Shown here: positions 1 to 16,821 of the stretch, piece after piece
Layout: every line of letters begins with the position of its first letter
Position numbering within the stretch: position 1 is the first letter of the stretch
Source of the DNA: Paraglomus occultum
Taxonomy: Eukaryota > Glomeromycota > Glomeromycetes > Paraglomerales > Paraglomeraceae
DNA length: 64,000 nucleotides
Assembly (NCBI GenBank): GCA_910592205.1
Contig: CAJVPJ010000017.1
Location: 1 to 64,000 of the forward strand
Reading direction: 5' to 3'
The notes under the pieces: generated by a model
What the model was told of the DNA's origin: nothing
The model's database searches: none
Seen by the model: the letters and a program-made list of their open reading frames with translations, nothing else
Program-made: the position numbers and the translations under genes

Positions 1-141
1 TTTACAATATTTAAAAATGATGGTCCAGGCCGTGTTTGGAGAACTCCTGGTACCAGATTTAATATTGAAAATATGGTTCCAACAGTAAAATTTGGGGGTG
101 GAGGATTAATGATGTGGGGGTGCTTTTCTGGTAAAGGATAG
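1..141 (+). pseudogene. Tc1/mariner-family transposase fragment
   Basis: The first 141 bases read open from the window edge to a TAG stop and carry the Tc1-family block VKFGGGGLMMWGCFSG, preceded by a GRVWRTPG-like segment. In Tc1/mariner transposases this block sits just before the middle of the DDE catalytic domain. The frame enters from outside the window and stops far short of the family's normal end, and no DDE C-terminal half follows, so this is a truncated relic. The family assignment rests on the GGG-xxMxWGCFS motif only. Confidence 0.8.
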
Positions 142-279
142 ACTTTTGTCCAGGTAGTGTATGTACGATTTTGAGCAATAATAATAATTTGGGGTGTGCA
201 ATACTGGTAGTGTACAGTATATCTACCCAGGCGCCTTTCCATTGCGCATGTATTGCGTCACAATTTCAAAGCGTAATAC

Positions 280-1000
280 CGCGTCCTTTTAACAATCCAT
301 GTTACTACACAATATTACTCACATACAACGGTTTGCTGCAACTCACGATTTATTGACGGTCAACTGATGAACATCCCTATTGTGCAAGTATCACCTCACC
401 AACAACATCTCCTCCAAAGCGTACAATTGTTTGCCGCCGCCGCTCCATATAACACGACAATTCTCTACAACTCACGAACAAAATTTATAACAATGACACA
501 GTTATCGAACACACGTCTATCGCCAAACGCTTCTTATTGTGAATGCATCGCCTCACGAACAACATTTCTTCCAAAGCGTAAATACAATAACCAGTTCTTT
601 GCTACTGCTCTATATTTTCTTTAACACGGCACGGTTATCGACCATATAAACGTTGAAAAATTCGAACACACGTCTACTTGTATATACTCAGACCATTGTA
701 CGTGTATCGTTTTACAACAACATTTCTTCATCCAAAGCGCAAATCCAACAGATAATCCTTTACGACCCCGCTCATTAACCAATGAAGAGAGGTCAAACAC
801 GCCCGCCTGCTCATACTTATACAAACAATTATTTGTCATCGCTCCGTATTACGCACATACAACATTTTGCCATAATCACGAACAAGTCTCTGTCGACACG
901 GTTTATCAAACACACGCCTACACGCCCGAATGTTTCTCTATCGCGCATCGCTTCGCGACATCTCACAGTTTGCTACGACAAACTCTATACTTAACATTCA
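280..1000. repeat. degenerate tandem repeat, period about 160 bp
   Basis: A phrase of the form ctcacSaacaacatYtcYtc followed by caaagcgYaMa recurs near 391, 550 and 713, spaced about 160 bases. A second phrase, (g/c)aacacacgYcta, recurs near 508, 664 and 907. Copies have diverged strongly. The small ORFs at 367-624 and 782-994 are by-products of this repeat. The GC content is higher than in the DNA that follows. It directly abuts the Tc1 fragment, so it may be part of an old element or a decayed local satellite. Confidence 0.55.
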
Positions 1001-2344
1001 ATATAACAACAAGCATCCAAATAACATAGATTTTATGGATAGATTGTATTAACTACCTATTGCTCTTCAATTAGTTTATTAGGTGGCTGCTCTCCTTTGT
1101 TTCTTTTGATGGACTAGAGCGAGTTTGAGGGACTGATTCGGTGGTTACTTAGCTGTTTGTGAAGGATCCGTCCCTAAATCTGGTTAGAGATGAAAGGTGA
1201 GTTTGCTACTTGGTATGCTAATTGAAAGCAATAGTTGTTATCTACCCATTATATATATAATTATTGCATGTAAATACACATAACACAGTAGTTGTATATT
1301 AAATAATAACCTTATTAGTAAGAATATAATTACTTATTGGTTATTTATTGAATTTGGCCAAATAAAAATACACAATTAGAACTTTCAGCCATTCCACGTA
1401 TAACAAGAAGAAAAAGCTTAAAAGTTAATAATAATAACACTTGAAGAGTTTATGGAAGATAATGCCAGAAAATATTGTAACTAACTTGGTAGATTTTATG
1501 AAAAAACGGTAAATTAAATTCACTAATTTTATCTGTATTTTTTAATATTTCAATAAAATATTACACGAGCTGCGGATTTTCTGCGATTGTTAAATGCGAA
1601 CTACTAGTTAGCAACCTTTAAACAGACTTTACTATCACTCGCAGTTTTTTGTCGATTGTGACAGGCTGATTATGGATCCAATACCAAGTCTAATAACAAA
1701 CAATTTTTAATAACTGAAGCAAGTATTTGATTGCTAGAGATTTTTTTTTATTATAATTAATTTTGGCCATTGTTATAATGCCTGACAACAATTTTGCAAG
1801 TTTATTATTTAATGCCATTGACATAAACTTTTTTATTTCTATAATTAATAATGACGCTACAATTTATTCTGCAAAAATTTCGTAATTTTTGCTGTAACAT
1901 CCAATCGTGCATATCTTTACCGATTTAAACGATGTAAAATTGCAAATAATTATTTGTTTTATTTTGAACTGCTCGTTTATAGATACATTGCACTGATACT
2001 ATTTTTAAATTGCTTTAGCGTTCCAAAATTTTTTTAAAAATTACCACTTTGAACAGTGATAGGACAGTAAATAAATTGCCAAGTATACAACAAACAATTA
2101 ACCTAACCTAATTATATTAAAGCTCTTTGTTTCTGCATACAAGTTTATACTATTTTCCCCAAAATTATGGATATCCGGAAACAACTACCAGAAATTGAAA
2201 ACTTGTGGGAGACAAATTTCTGGTTTCATACTAGCCGTCTCACAAAAACTTTTTTAAAATAACATGCCTAAAGTTTTAGATTAGCATTCTAACAGTCCTA
2301 ACATAAATCCAACAAAATTCTCTGGGAGCATCATTAAAGAAATG
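1001..2344. other. AT-rich intergenic DNA
   Basis: I see no open frame with coding character, no spliced gene and no RNA gene. The stretch is AT-rich with poly-A/T runs. Nothing else is recognisable. Confidence 0.5.
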
Positions 2345-2346
2345 TA

Positions 2347-2804
2347 CACTCACCTACCAAAAGTATTCGTGAACAATTAGTCAAACATATGAAAAGCTCT
2401 TTTTCGAACATCTCTGTTAGCCAATTCGTACTATGTTAGTCACAACAATTTTTATACCAGTTTAAAGCTAGCTGATTATATTTTGAGAAAAAAAAGAAGC
2501 AATAATAGATTTAGTCCCATTTATTGTTTTAAGGCTACAGCTTATTAAACTAGGGTATTGATGTTACATATGTTACTTATATTAATATGCGTAATACACT
2601 TCATCGTACTACTCCTTCAAGACAGTAACTATTTTAAATTCTCACATTTTTTTTTTCAAAAAGCACAACCAATAGCTTCAGATCAATGCAAAAATTACGA
2701 TAACTTACATAGTACGTATGGCCAACAGAGATGTTCGAAAAAAGGACTTTCATATGTTTTACTAATTGATCAACAAAATTACGAATACTTTTGATGGGTG
2801 AGTG
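2347..2804. mobile_element. 458-bp foldback MITE with TA target duplication
   Basis: The left end (from 2347) begins CACTCACCTACCAAAAGTAT. The right end (to 2804) reads as its inverse, ATACTTTTGATGGGTGAGTG, and both are flanked by TA (2345-2346 and 2805-2806). Similarity continues inward for roughly 110 bases on both arms, through a shared block around ACATATGAAA, TTCGAACATCTCTGTT and TACGTACTATG, so the element folds back on itself. A TA duplication with long inverted arms fits a non-autonomous Tc1/mariner-superfamily MITE. The ORFs at 2558-2794 and 2634-2846 lie in the arms and are not genes. Confidence 0.8.
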
Positions 2805-2806
2805 TA

Positions 2807-5644
2807 GCAAAGAAAATACCGAATGATTCGCGCATTTTATGGTCAATGAGTGAGATGATATTTCATGATCAACCTAATTGGGTTTGTATGATCGATGTGA
2901 GCTTGTCATAGAAAATAACGGTAAATGCGCTTCATACAAAAATTTTAAATAAAAGCTGCTAGTCTTCAGCTTTAAATGATATAATTTATCTTACTTACAT
3001 TATTGATTCTTTGAGTAATGTGTAATTTGTAATTACGAAAATTTGTCCCACACTGTATACAGTAAGTAAAACATGTGATGACTCGGGGATGATTTTAGCA
3101 GATTAATTTGTGGAAATGTTAAATGTAATTAATTATAAGATAAGGTAATCTTTTGGTATATCGTTAAATTCAGTAATTACACGATGCACAAGAAACGTTA
3201 AATCTAAAACTTTTATGACGTCTGCTTCATATTGTTACTAAAAATTTTAATTATTTAACAGCTCTATTCTCCTGTATATTTTTATTACAATTGTATTGCG
3301 TTAAAATTGAAAGACTAAAATTGCGTAATTTTTATTAATAGGCTAAAATCTAATTCGAAACTTAATATATGTTGGGCAATCATTATTGTTTTATTCTTTA
3401 AGTCATACTATCGATCAAATCCGAACATTTCTATGCAAATTCGCTGCCATTCTTGCTTTAAAAAGGTCTACGCTTCCCGTAAAATTTGTCGGGCACTTTT
3501 TTGCTTCCAGCTCCATACTGTTGTATAGTAATTTTAGCAGTTCCAATGAGAATAATGAGTAACTTATTAATATTTTGCATTGTGTGACTACTCTTACGAG
3601 GCCAATGATTTGTGGCGCTTTACTACTGTCGATTCACAATCTTTTTGTTAAAGAGAAAGGTCAAACTGACAAAATTTTGTTTTTTTTTTGTTTGTAACAG
3701 CAATAACAAACTCAAAAGAAGAGTATAATTACGTCAAATTATAACTTGTTTAGTAAAATTCTGAAATCAATGCCATAAAATTTTAGATTTAAAATCCGAG
3801 CTAAGATAATTAATATTACTATTACACAATTTTTTTTAATACTTTGCCGATTTAAACTTTAACGCAATACATTATAATAAAATATGCCGAAGAAGTAAGA
3901 ACTTGTCAAGAGCATACAGTTATTAATTTGTCTAGTGAAATTCTGGAATAGACGTTGTGAAAATTTTGAGCGTATCTTTTGAAGTTGTCGAGATTACGAT
4001 AAAAGGCTAGCAAACCACGAGTTAGAAATCGTTATACCAAGTCCAATTACAATAATTGTCATGTATATTATAGCTCAATATCTAAAAAGTAATACACTGT
4101 TTTGAGGACGTTAGTAAATCTATTAGTGTTAGTCTGACAAATCTGGTGGCCGGTGAATGAAAAAACGAATTTATTCTCCTGGGTTAATCCAAAACGACGA
4201 TTTCTGGCCCGTTGAAAGTATAGATTGTCAAAGAAGAAATTAATAGTAAATTCCTGCGTTCCTACAATAAATAATAGATTCCATATACTGGTAGGCAATA
4301 CAGTAAACTGAAATATAGAACAGTCATATCGGCACTTATTCCTCATTTAATAAACATTCCCCCATCATCCAACACACTGTTATCCAAAACCTTGTTTTTT
4401 CTAGAGATTCTGTTTTCGAGTAAGAAATAATAAGTACTTAGCACTCACAAAAATGGTATCAATTAATCCGACGTCTTAAAAGTCAGGCTAAATTAAACTC
4501 GTGCATTCTTCTCTGCACATTCTTTTCCATATGCCTGAATAATTTCATTGGGCATTTGCAAATGCAATCACAAATGAGGGTATGACTCGATACTGTTCCC
4601 AATGCGGGGAAATGCTTCGACCCCAAGTATACATCGCGTTATGGTTATCAGAGTTTAATATGCTTGAGGAATATAAAGGTTATACATGTAACCATTATGC
4701 AACATACCCTTGCGAGCAGTTCAGTTCTGCCTCCTGCACGCTTAACACATATGCCATGCCATAATAACTGATTGACCAATCTCAAATTTCCTATCGACTT
4801 ACCAAATAAAGGACAATTACAAAGCCTTATTTGTGTTTCCAATCTCAGTTCCGCAATTTATGTTAAATTACACTCTCTGGTATATGTAATATGCACCATA
4901 TGGCAGAGTATCTTACCACGGGATATCATGTAGTGTAAAAGTGGTTGGATGACAAACGCTGGATATTTGGTTGGAGTTCCTGCACATGAAAACTTTCTTT
5001 TTTTCGCAAATATACAGAATAACCATTACTATTTTGAACATACTATTAACTAATTATTCCGAAATGTCGTTACACCATATTGTGTCCAGTATAATGTTTT
5101 ATCATCGTTGAGAGGATGGTTCTTATTTATTGTTCGATAAAATTGTTATGATAAAAGTGTGTTATGTTTCAACATCAGGGAACGGATGCCCTAATAAAGA
5201 ATGTAATTGTTGGACCAAAAAACAGCCATTATTTCCTTCTCGGTGACAATGAAATAATGATTGTACAAACAAACACACTCCAATTATGTGTTTCGCAGTC
5301 AATGTAACTGATGGTTTTTACACCCCCAGAGTTTAATTTTAAAATACCAAATTGAACTGTATAGTGCATGATTGGTCCTTGTTTATTGTACACTTGTTCA
5401 ACTCTGTCTTCAAGCGCTATCAAATATCTTTCCTTGTTGTCTATCTACAAGTGGTACAAGAAGAAATAACTTCCAATTACAAGCACTATATTCGGATGAC
5501 GTTTATGAACTCTCATTCAAAAAGACATTTATTATTCCATCACTACACAATATTTCACCCTTCTATCTATCCGAAACAATCTCTTTCACATTCACAACTT
5601 ATACATCCTCCCTCGTCTTAATAGCCCCCCCCAAAAGTTTATGA
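2807..5644. other. intergenic DNA, possible transposon ends only
   Basis: No gene is supported. Around 3046-3062, the minus strand reads TACAGTGTGGGACAAA, a Tc1-style terminus, but I could not find its partner. A minus-strand ORF at 4068-4346 (92 aa) has no recognisable motif. The last about 250 bases are pyrimidine-rich (runs of CATTC/TCCC) and probably form the 5' leader or promoter of the kinase gene that starts at 5645. Confidence 0.4.
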
Positions 5645-9803
<4,159 letters not shown>

Positions 9804-12800
9804 GGATGATACCACGTAAAGTGTTTATTTGTGTTCTGATTTATTTCTCCTGTCGGTCTATCTTCCAGCTAATTTATTGGTGCCCTAATAATTGTCTTGT
9901 TTTTTTCAAATCTGATTTTATTTTCTTTCGTTAATAATTTGTTTCTACCTTCACGGTGTTAATTTTGCATCAGCGTAAACTCATTATCATCTACAATTTA
10001 CTAATGCTCACCCAAAACCACGAAAAAGACATTTAAATAATAATATCTGGTGATATTCAATACTTTATAAAATAAATAATAACGATAAGATTCTAATAAT
10101 TACAACATGCCACGATTTTATATAATACAGTGTGCGAAAAAGTAATGAGAATAAAATGCATTGTAACAAAATTTAATTTACTTTCCCATATTTAACTAAT
10201 TTAAAAAAAGTTGCAGTTGCGTTAACAAGACTCGTTAGGTAGCGTGACTAAGTTTTGTTTCAGCTATAAAGCTATGGTCAAAATTATGGATTGGTAATAG
10301 CCATATCAACCCGATTGAAATTTATGTGCAATCTTAAAGAATCGTGTAGAGAAAAAAGTCAACAAATTATTAGCAAAGAAAAGACAATTGCGAAAGATTC
10401 TTTTCTTGGAATAATGCAGAAAGAATGGGATGGGGTAACCACCGGCAACATTATTCTCATTACTTTATTCTCGAAGTTGATGCTTGCAATACCCTTTGGC
10501 GATTCCAGCTACAACCCCTATTAGCGATTATCATTGCCACACAGTAATTTTATATCATATAAAATCTATACCTTTTCTTATGCATGAGTAGACTAATATA
10601 AAGTTCATTATTACTATTATCAGTAAATGTTCAAATAAACTAACCATCAAGTTGCTTTAATCCCTCACCGTCAATTATCTTTTTAAAATTTGGCTTCTTC
10701 AGGATGTCACACTGTAAACTGTTGCAACACCAGTTCTATTGTGTCTGCGGATACTAATTGAGTTCAACATACGCCCGAAGATACGATGTGAGGTCCAATC
10801 TGTGCATATTTTTTATTAATATGATATGCTACACTCATTTTACAGAAAGGACTGTCTCTAATCACGAATGACAAGACTTTTGATGTGGTTATTTCTATAC
10901 TTGTGATAATGGTAGTATTTGTATTAGTGAATAGTCCAGCAACAGAGTCCATTTCAGAAGATGATGCGATGAATAGGGGACTATAAATGGTACGATGTCA
11001 AATGCGATAATAACAAGAACAGGGCTTATTTAAGTATGTCACATTGTGTTTAGGACAATCTTATTTCAAAAAAGAACAGTACATGTTCTGAAAAGGCACA
11101 GTACAGATATTCTATACTCGGTATTGGCACACATATAGGCATTAACCTAGTGTTAGTGTTGCGTGTAATAGTAATAGTAATAGTATTAATAGCATTTAAT
11201 TGTAATGCCAGACGTGTGCAATTTTAATTACCGGGTTTGTGTAACTGTATCACTAAACGTGGGGAAGATCACTTCCATTATTATTATAGTCTTGTTGTCA
11301 ATTAGTGGCGATCACATTATCATACCACATGTTTTGCTCCGGGACAAAAATGGCAAGCTGACGGAAATCCACAATTCGACAAAAATGGGTTGCTAAGTCA
11401 TCTTATAATGCAGTTCGTTTTATTGTACGCTTAACTCAAAGAAGGCCTACATTGAACCGAAATACAATGTGTTACAAAAACGATGCAAAAAAAACCAGAC
11501 AATATTTTGTGCGATATAAATTATGTTGCAGCATTGACACTTACTAGACACTTACAGTGGTTTTTAAACTGTCAAAAAAGATTTAATCTTTTTAGTAACC
11601 TGTCCAACAGCGAAGTCTTAAATTCCATAAAGTCAATGCAGTTTATAGTCTAGGAACGGAGTTCCATTTCTGATAAATGTTAATCAACTTTGTGGAATTG
11701 ATAAGATAAAAACGTAAACCAATTATTTGTGACGAGATACTCTATTAAATTTATGGCAACAAAAGCTCGTATCTTTAACGACATGACAATATAGAAGTGA
11801 GCGTGTATATCAAGCAAATCAGAAAAGCATCTTAGGAATTTCTCTTCAACTGGAGAACATTATTTTTTTAAAGCCAAAAGTTAAACAGTTGAAATAATCT
11901 CAAAAAGATTAATTATTGTTGGCTCAACCCCATTCAATATAGTCAACGCTTGTTATAATCGAATCTTTTTCTGTGGTCACAATTTTATACATTAAAAATC
12001 GACGAAATTCTATATAGTAGCTCGCGTTATTACTTCTAGTAAAATTTTCGTGAGATTGGTCTATTCACAAAATAGGGCGATGACGGATAGTCAAGCGACG
12101 ACAACTATGAGTATCCGTCCATACCAGCTCATTGGACAGTATGATTTAGAACTTAATTTATTCGGAAAAGTTCCCACGATCTAATCTCAATGTTGGATCT
12201 CCTTTCAAGTATAATATTTGATGGAAGTAAGTTTCCTTACTAAAGTATGCGATGAATAAAACTGAAATGTTTATATACTATGTGGTACAAATAACCAAAT
12301 ATGATGCTGTAATGCACCGGTAATAGCTAATATCCTCGCTATTGCACCATTCTGGACACAGTAATCCCTGGCTAACATTCCATTCGACAAGGTTGTTTGC
12401 GAATCGGCAGGTAACCACGTTTTCAACCATTCCATCGAAAACCCGTTCCAGAGGGGTAAGAAACCTCCGTGAGTCCCCATCCCAATCGCTGACGGAAGGG
12501 TAACGTTCGCGCAAGAGCTTGTCGCTGGAGACTCGCCGTAACAGATCTTTTTCTCTCTGATTTTGCGTGCAAGGGTACAAATAAGGAAAATAAGAATGGC
12601 AAACCAAATCTTAATCATGATTCTAAGAGTAAATCTAAATTACAGTTAGAAGCATCTTTCATACAATTTCGTTGGAACCAAATGATTATTTACCTATTTA
12701 AGCACATTTTGACTATAATCACTATCATAATAACAAATATACATGTATGTAACTTTCCTCCTTCAGCGACTCACTTAACAAAGAGTTTTTTTATCTTCCA

Positions 12801-13384
12801 TATGATAGTAAACAAATCGAGATCGCAACTCCAGATATAGTCTCAACATTGAGTAAATAAAAGATAAGTGGCTTCCGTCATTTCACCCGTGCATGGAATT
12901 TTTCACTGGTGTGATTACAGGCAATGTTTGATAGATTGTATAACTATCTCTTCGCGATTGACATGCAGTCTTTAGATATGAAGAACGTTCCGGTAAAATA
13001 GTCTATTACTTGCGCGGGCGGCGATTTTATTATAAATAGCTCACGTGATTAATTTTCTGTACCTATCCACCGATTTAGTGTACTTTAGGCTTTGGTGTAT
13101 CTGAGTAAGAAATGGCATCAGCCAAGTAGAGTCGTTAATACCGCTGGATATGATAACGGCATGGACGCGCTTGACATCGGCCCATTTTCACCAGGTGGTG
13201 ACTCCGACATAGGGGTGAACGCCGTACCATTATTTCACATACCTGTATGTTCCACGTCCAATTATTTACTATTTAATCACATGATAATTGTCAACATTCA
13301 AAAACAAAGACGCCTCATTAACATCAGTAATTATAATATAAATAACTCTCTTGTCAAGATCACGAAATCCAAAATCATATAAGC
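9804..13384. other. long intergenic region
   Basis: Apart from the element remnant at 10128-10470, I see no supported gene. Two overlapping minus-strand ORFs at 12271-12618 (115 and 109 aa) lie in a locally GC-richer patch, but neither shows a known motif. A plus-strand ORF at 13092-13382 begins with protein-like composition (MDALDIGPFSPGGDSDIG) and meets a good donor (GTATGT, 13242). It could be an upstream exon, but I could not join it in frame to the next gene. Confidence 0.35.
10128..10470. mobile_element. degenerate Tc1-like MITE remnant
   Basis: A TA dinucleotide at 10126-10127 is followed by CAGTGTGCGAAAAAGTAATG, a typical Tc1-family terminus. The 15-mer AAGTAATGAGAATAA (10140-10154) is matched exactly by its inverse TTATTCTCATTACTT at 10451-10465. 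Beyond that the right end diverges, so the terminal bases and the second TA are lost. There is no transposase inside. The ORF 10291-10524 overlaps it and is not considered a gene. Confidence 0.6.
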
Positions 13385-15058
13385 ATGTCTTCATATTCTC
13401 CGGTAGTATCAGGATCACCGCAAATTCAGGCAGATCCTATATCGACGCCCTCTACTTCAGCAGTTGCCAGCTTGTCTAGTGGTTCTATCGCGCAACAAGA
13501 AGTCGCCGAAAATAATTCTAGGACTGACGAATCAATTGTTCACCGTGAATTGAACGCATCCTTATCAAGACTGATACCTCTTGAAGAAATAGCAGACAAA
13601 AGATGCTGGATTTGTTTTGGCGAGGAAGACGACAGCACTGGGAAATGGGTACGCCCATGTAAATGCTCTCTAATATGCCATGAGGAATGTTTGTTAAACT
13701 GGATCACAGAGACTCAAAAAGGCACCGCTCTTAAGAAAGTTAGTATTTTAGGCGCATAGCCCCCCAAGACTGTTCACATAAGTATAGAAAGTACTCTAAA
13801 TCTTTTTTACCTCTCAGGTGCGATGCCCTCAATGCAAGACACCGTACCAATTAAACGAAACCAAGTCTCTAATTTTGCAATTGCTATCTGTCATCGATGC
13901 AACCGTTCAAAGCTCTATCCCGTACATTACAGTACTTGGAGTGACTTTTAGTGTGGCAATTACTCAGTTTCATTATGGGTGAGTCTTAAGTATCACACAA
14001 ATCTGTTCATTTCGAAAAAGTATCGTTTATGTGATGGTTCGCTCAATTCTAGTTTTTTATAGTGCGTATGCACTGCTTACGGTAGTTGGTCTAGAAGAAG
14101 GTGGACAAATATTGCGTGGGCCGTGGTCATGGCGTATGATAGTGAGTTGAAATTTTCATCATTGACTTTTGAGAGTTTAGGCTTTTGTTAAAGAGCTAAT
14201 GATTTGAAATGACCCCTTGACAGCTTAATCTCCCTCTAATACCTGCGTTTTTAATATGTTCAAGAATACCATCCTTGAACAATTACATGTTATTGAGTCC
14301 CATACTCTACTTAAAATGGAATCAGTTACGTGTCTCATTGCCACCACATCCAACTGTCACGCTGGCCATATTGCCGACCGCCAGCTATGTATATAATAGA
14401 CTATATTTCCAGCTCTTTGGAAAGATGGAAGTATCATGGCAAACTCAAGTAGAACCCTATGCAGTCGCTACGATCGATGGTGGGAATGGGGACAATGCTA
14501 ACGAACGAGCACGTAATGATCGAGATCTCATAAATAGGGTAGAGAGAAGAGATTATGGTCGACTTATTGTGGGAGCTCTGTGTCTTCCTTGTAAGTTACA
14601 GCAGATGTTGTTTGACAAATTACTATTATACAGTAGTTTAATTTTGGCAATAACATTAATTTGTAAACGTAAACCGAAGTTTTGTCTGCGGCATTTGGGA
14701 GGTAAGGGTTATATGCATAGGTTATATTATATTAGCTGTTTAGTCATTTTACTTAATTCGAAAATTACGGAACACCTCTTTATAGTTTATTAGGCCGCTT
14801 TAATGTTGTTAAATCAAGGATACCGGATCATTTCCATCGTAGTATCCTTGGTGGATGTTTGTTGATAGTTTTTAAGGTATAGTACGTACATCTCCAAAGC
14901 TGAAAACTCAGACTAGTTATTTACCTTCCACAACGAATTTGTTATAGGATGCTGTAAACCTTACTCTCAAGTATCAGAAAGCGAAAAACCGAAGATCGCG
15001 TCACGTTAGGAATTATGATGAATTTGCCCGTGAATTTGAACCTAGGCGGCGCGCATAA
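13385..15058 (+). CDS. MARCHF5-like membrane RING-CH E3 ubiquitin ligase
   Basis: Exons 13385-13738, 13818-13978, 14063-14141, 14224-14590, 14680-14701, 14786-14876 and 14948-15058 give about 394 aa with consistent phases. The N-terminal RING-CH (RINGv) finger spans exons 1-2: CWICFGEEDDS, then CKCSLICHEECLLNW and CPQCKTPY, a C4HC3 zinc-binding pattern. It is followed by hydrophobic segments (ITVLGVTFSVAIT, LLTVVGLEEGG, GALCLPFLSAAFG). The C-terminal SILGGCLLIVFKDAVNL and the basic tail match metazoan MARCHF5, a mitochondrial outer-membrane ubiquitin ligase that controls fission and quality control. The 22-nt exon encodes LSAAFG and is needed to keep frame between donor 14591 and acceptor 14785. 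Location at mitochondria is inferred from the family; an ER member of the MARCH family is the alternative. Confidence 0.85.
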
Positions 15059-15960
15059 ACTACGGTAATGATATTGGTATAAATTAGAGTGAGAGATGTC
15101 CTGCTCAAATTGCTGAGTCAGGGCAATTCGAGTTGTGACCTACTCCGTTGTCTAAAGATACGTTTACTAACATGTCATCAATTGCGTTTTCTTGTAGGAT
15201 TAAGTCAAATCCAATATCTATTATCCTCACGCCCTAAAAAATTACTAGATTTACCATTTGCTTGGTTAAGCTAGCCAATTTCTCCTTTACCTCTGATCAA
15301 TTCATCTGTATTATTGTCAATTTTACTGTTCGCGTGGCACTTGTCATCCACATTAGGAAGTAGATCTATTATTAACAAATTTCCAATCTTGGGCCATCAA
15401 AGCTAACCTTTCAAATTTCGCTCAGTGTTCCATCTATGTCATGTAGAAATAGATCCGATCATAATCAGACATTTGAGTTTTGATACATTCTGTACTCTAT
15501 AAATATGGAAGTGTCTTTGAACCCATTCAGGACTATCATTATTGACAAGTGTACTGTGGCCTGGCACAAATTAAGGAAATGTGATCAAATATGCTGAGAA
15601 GAGCAGCTAACATCAAGAGTTATAAGAACAATAAATTAGAGTTGAGCACCGTACAAGAGATGAGGTAATTGCAATAAAACCAGGCGAAGTGAACATATGA
15701 ATGTCCTATCCTTGGGACTATACCATAAAGTGTGTCCTCGGTATACTATTTTCATGGCAAGTTGAATCATATTTATGACACCGTAAATATGATTTTTAAA
15801 AGTAGGGGTCTGAAATTTGGCCCTGAAATTTGTTTGTGATACAGCATTGATATTAATCAGTTGTCGCATGTTGCTGTCATATGTTTGTTGTTGAAAGAAG
15901 CAGTTCCAAACAGAGCATACACACATAATTTTTAGTTGCGATCGTTAACAAGTTGTGAAA
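15059..15960. other. intergenic DNA
   Basis: No gene is supported on either strand. The ORFs at 15089-15274 (+) and 15636-15926 (-) have no motif and no plausible splice partners. The DNA lies between two genes on the same strand and probably holds the 3' end of one and the promoter of the next. Confidence 0.4.
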
Positions 15961-16459
15961 ATGATAACATATATTGCACTGTTGTTGGCTCTATTCTTAC
16001 TAGGTATTGTTATTGGCAAGTTTACGTATCTGAAGTTCAATAATATGTAGTCCGCATCGTGTGGAATGCAAACCATGCACCCGTTGCCTCATTTCATGCT
16101 CATAAGTAACGACGCTATCCTTTTCTCTAGTGGCGTACTATTATCGCGATCGAATATTGCCGAAACTACCGTATTTTAAAAACCGATATCAGCGCGTTCC
16201 AGCTTACTTCTCTACTTCGTCTTTTCAACAAGATATTGAGGATGGACTTACTTCAGAAACGTTCGACTTGCAACAGAATGTTGTGGATGGTGACTCTCGC
16301 GCAGGGTTGGAGAATTCTGAGGAAATAAAACGCATTATGGAGGAGGAAGGTGTAAACTTTGACCAGGCAAGATTAATCAGACAACAAAGGAAGTTTAAGT
16401 CGAGCAATATTGATCCATTAACGGGAATTCCAAAGGATCCGAAATTTGTGTCTTTCTAA
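15961..16459 (+). CDS. DUF2015 / UPF0357-family small membrane-anchored protein
   Basis: Two exons, 15961-16003 and 16131-16459, give 123 aa. Exon 1 encodes a hydrophobic N-terminal anchor (MITYIALLLALFLL), and exon 2 continues VAYYYRDRILPKLPYF. The C-terminal half shows the fungal DUF2015 signature: GDSRAGL, then IMEEEGVNFDQARLI, and the final NIDPLTGIPKDPKFVSF. The family includes yeast YCL012C; its function is unknown. Without the first exon only a GTG-started ORF at 16130 is seen, so the spliced ATG is preferred: it supplies both the anchor and the correct phase. Confidence 0.82.
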
Positions 16460-16821
16460 TGAACTTGGGCTCTTTACCAGAGAAGATGAAGACGAACAGC
16501 AGACATTTGTTTTTATCAATTTTCTTGTTTATTTGCAAACATTGATATTAGTAAACTATAGATATGTTTGCATAAAGGGCTTTCATACTGTTACAATTAT
16601 GTTACAATTAATTACATTGTTATTATCATAATTTGTCTATATTTTGTACTATTTAACATGCTTACTATTACTATTCATATTTGTTATAATGGATCGAACA
16701 ACATCGGTGGTCCGTTAATCTACGTATTGTACTAATAACTTACATCACGAAACGTTGATGACAAGAAAGTATACGGAATCGCCATGCGCTCCGAAGATTA
16801 AAAATAAGTTGTGATGGAGAT

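Noticed and set aside
12271..12618. Two overlapping minus ORFs (115 and 109 aa), one with a hydrophobic start like a signal peptide
   Set aside because: No motif, no splice partners, and two competing frames in the same GC-richer patch. Not enough to call a gene, though a transcript check would be cheap.
13092..13382. Possible upstream exon of the MARCHF5-like gene
   Set aside because: It has a good donor at 13242 but its phase does not fit the acceptor before 13385, and the RING protein already has a suitable ATG.
16130..16459. GTG-started version of the DUF2015 protein
   Set aside because: GTG is not a usual nuclear start in fungi; a short upstream exon with ATG at 15961 supplies the membrane anchor in phase.
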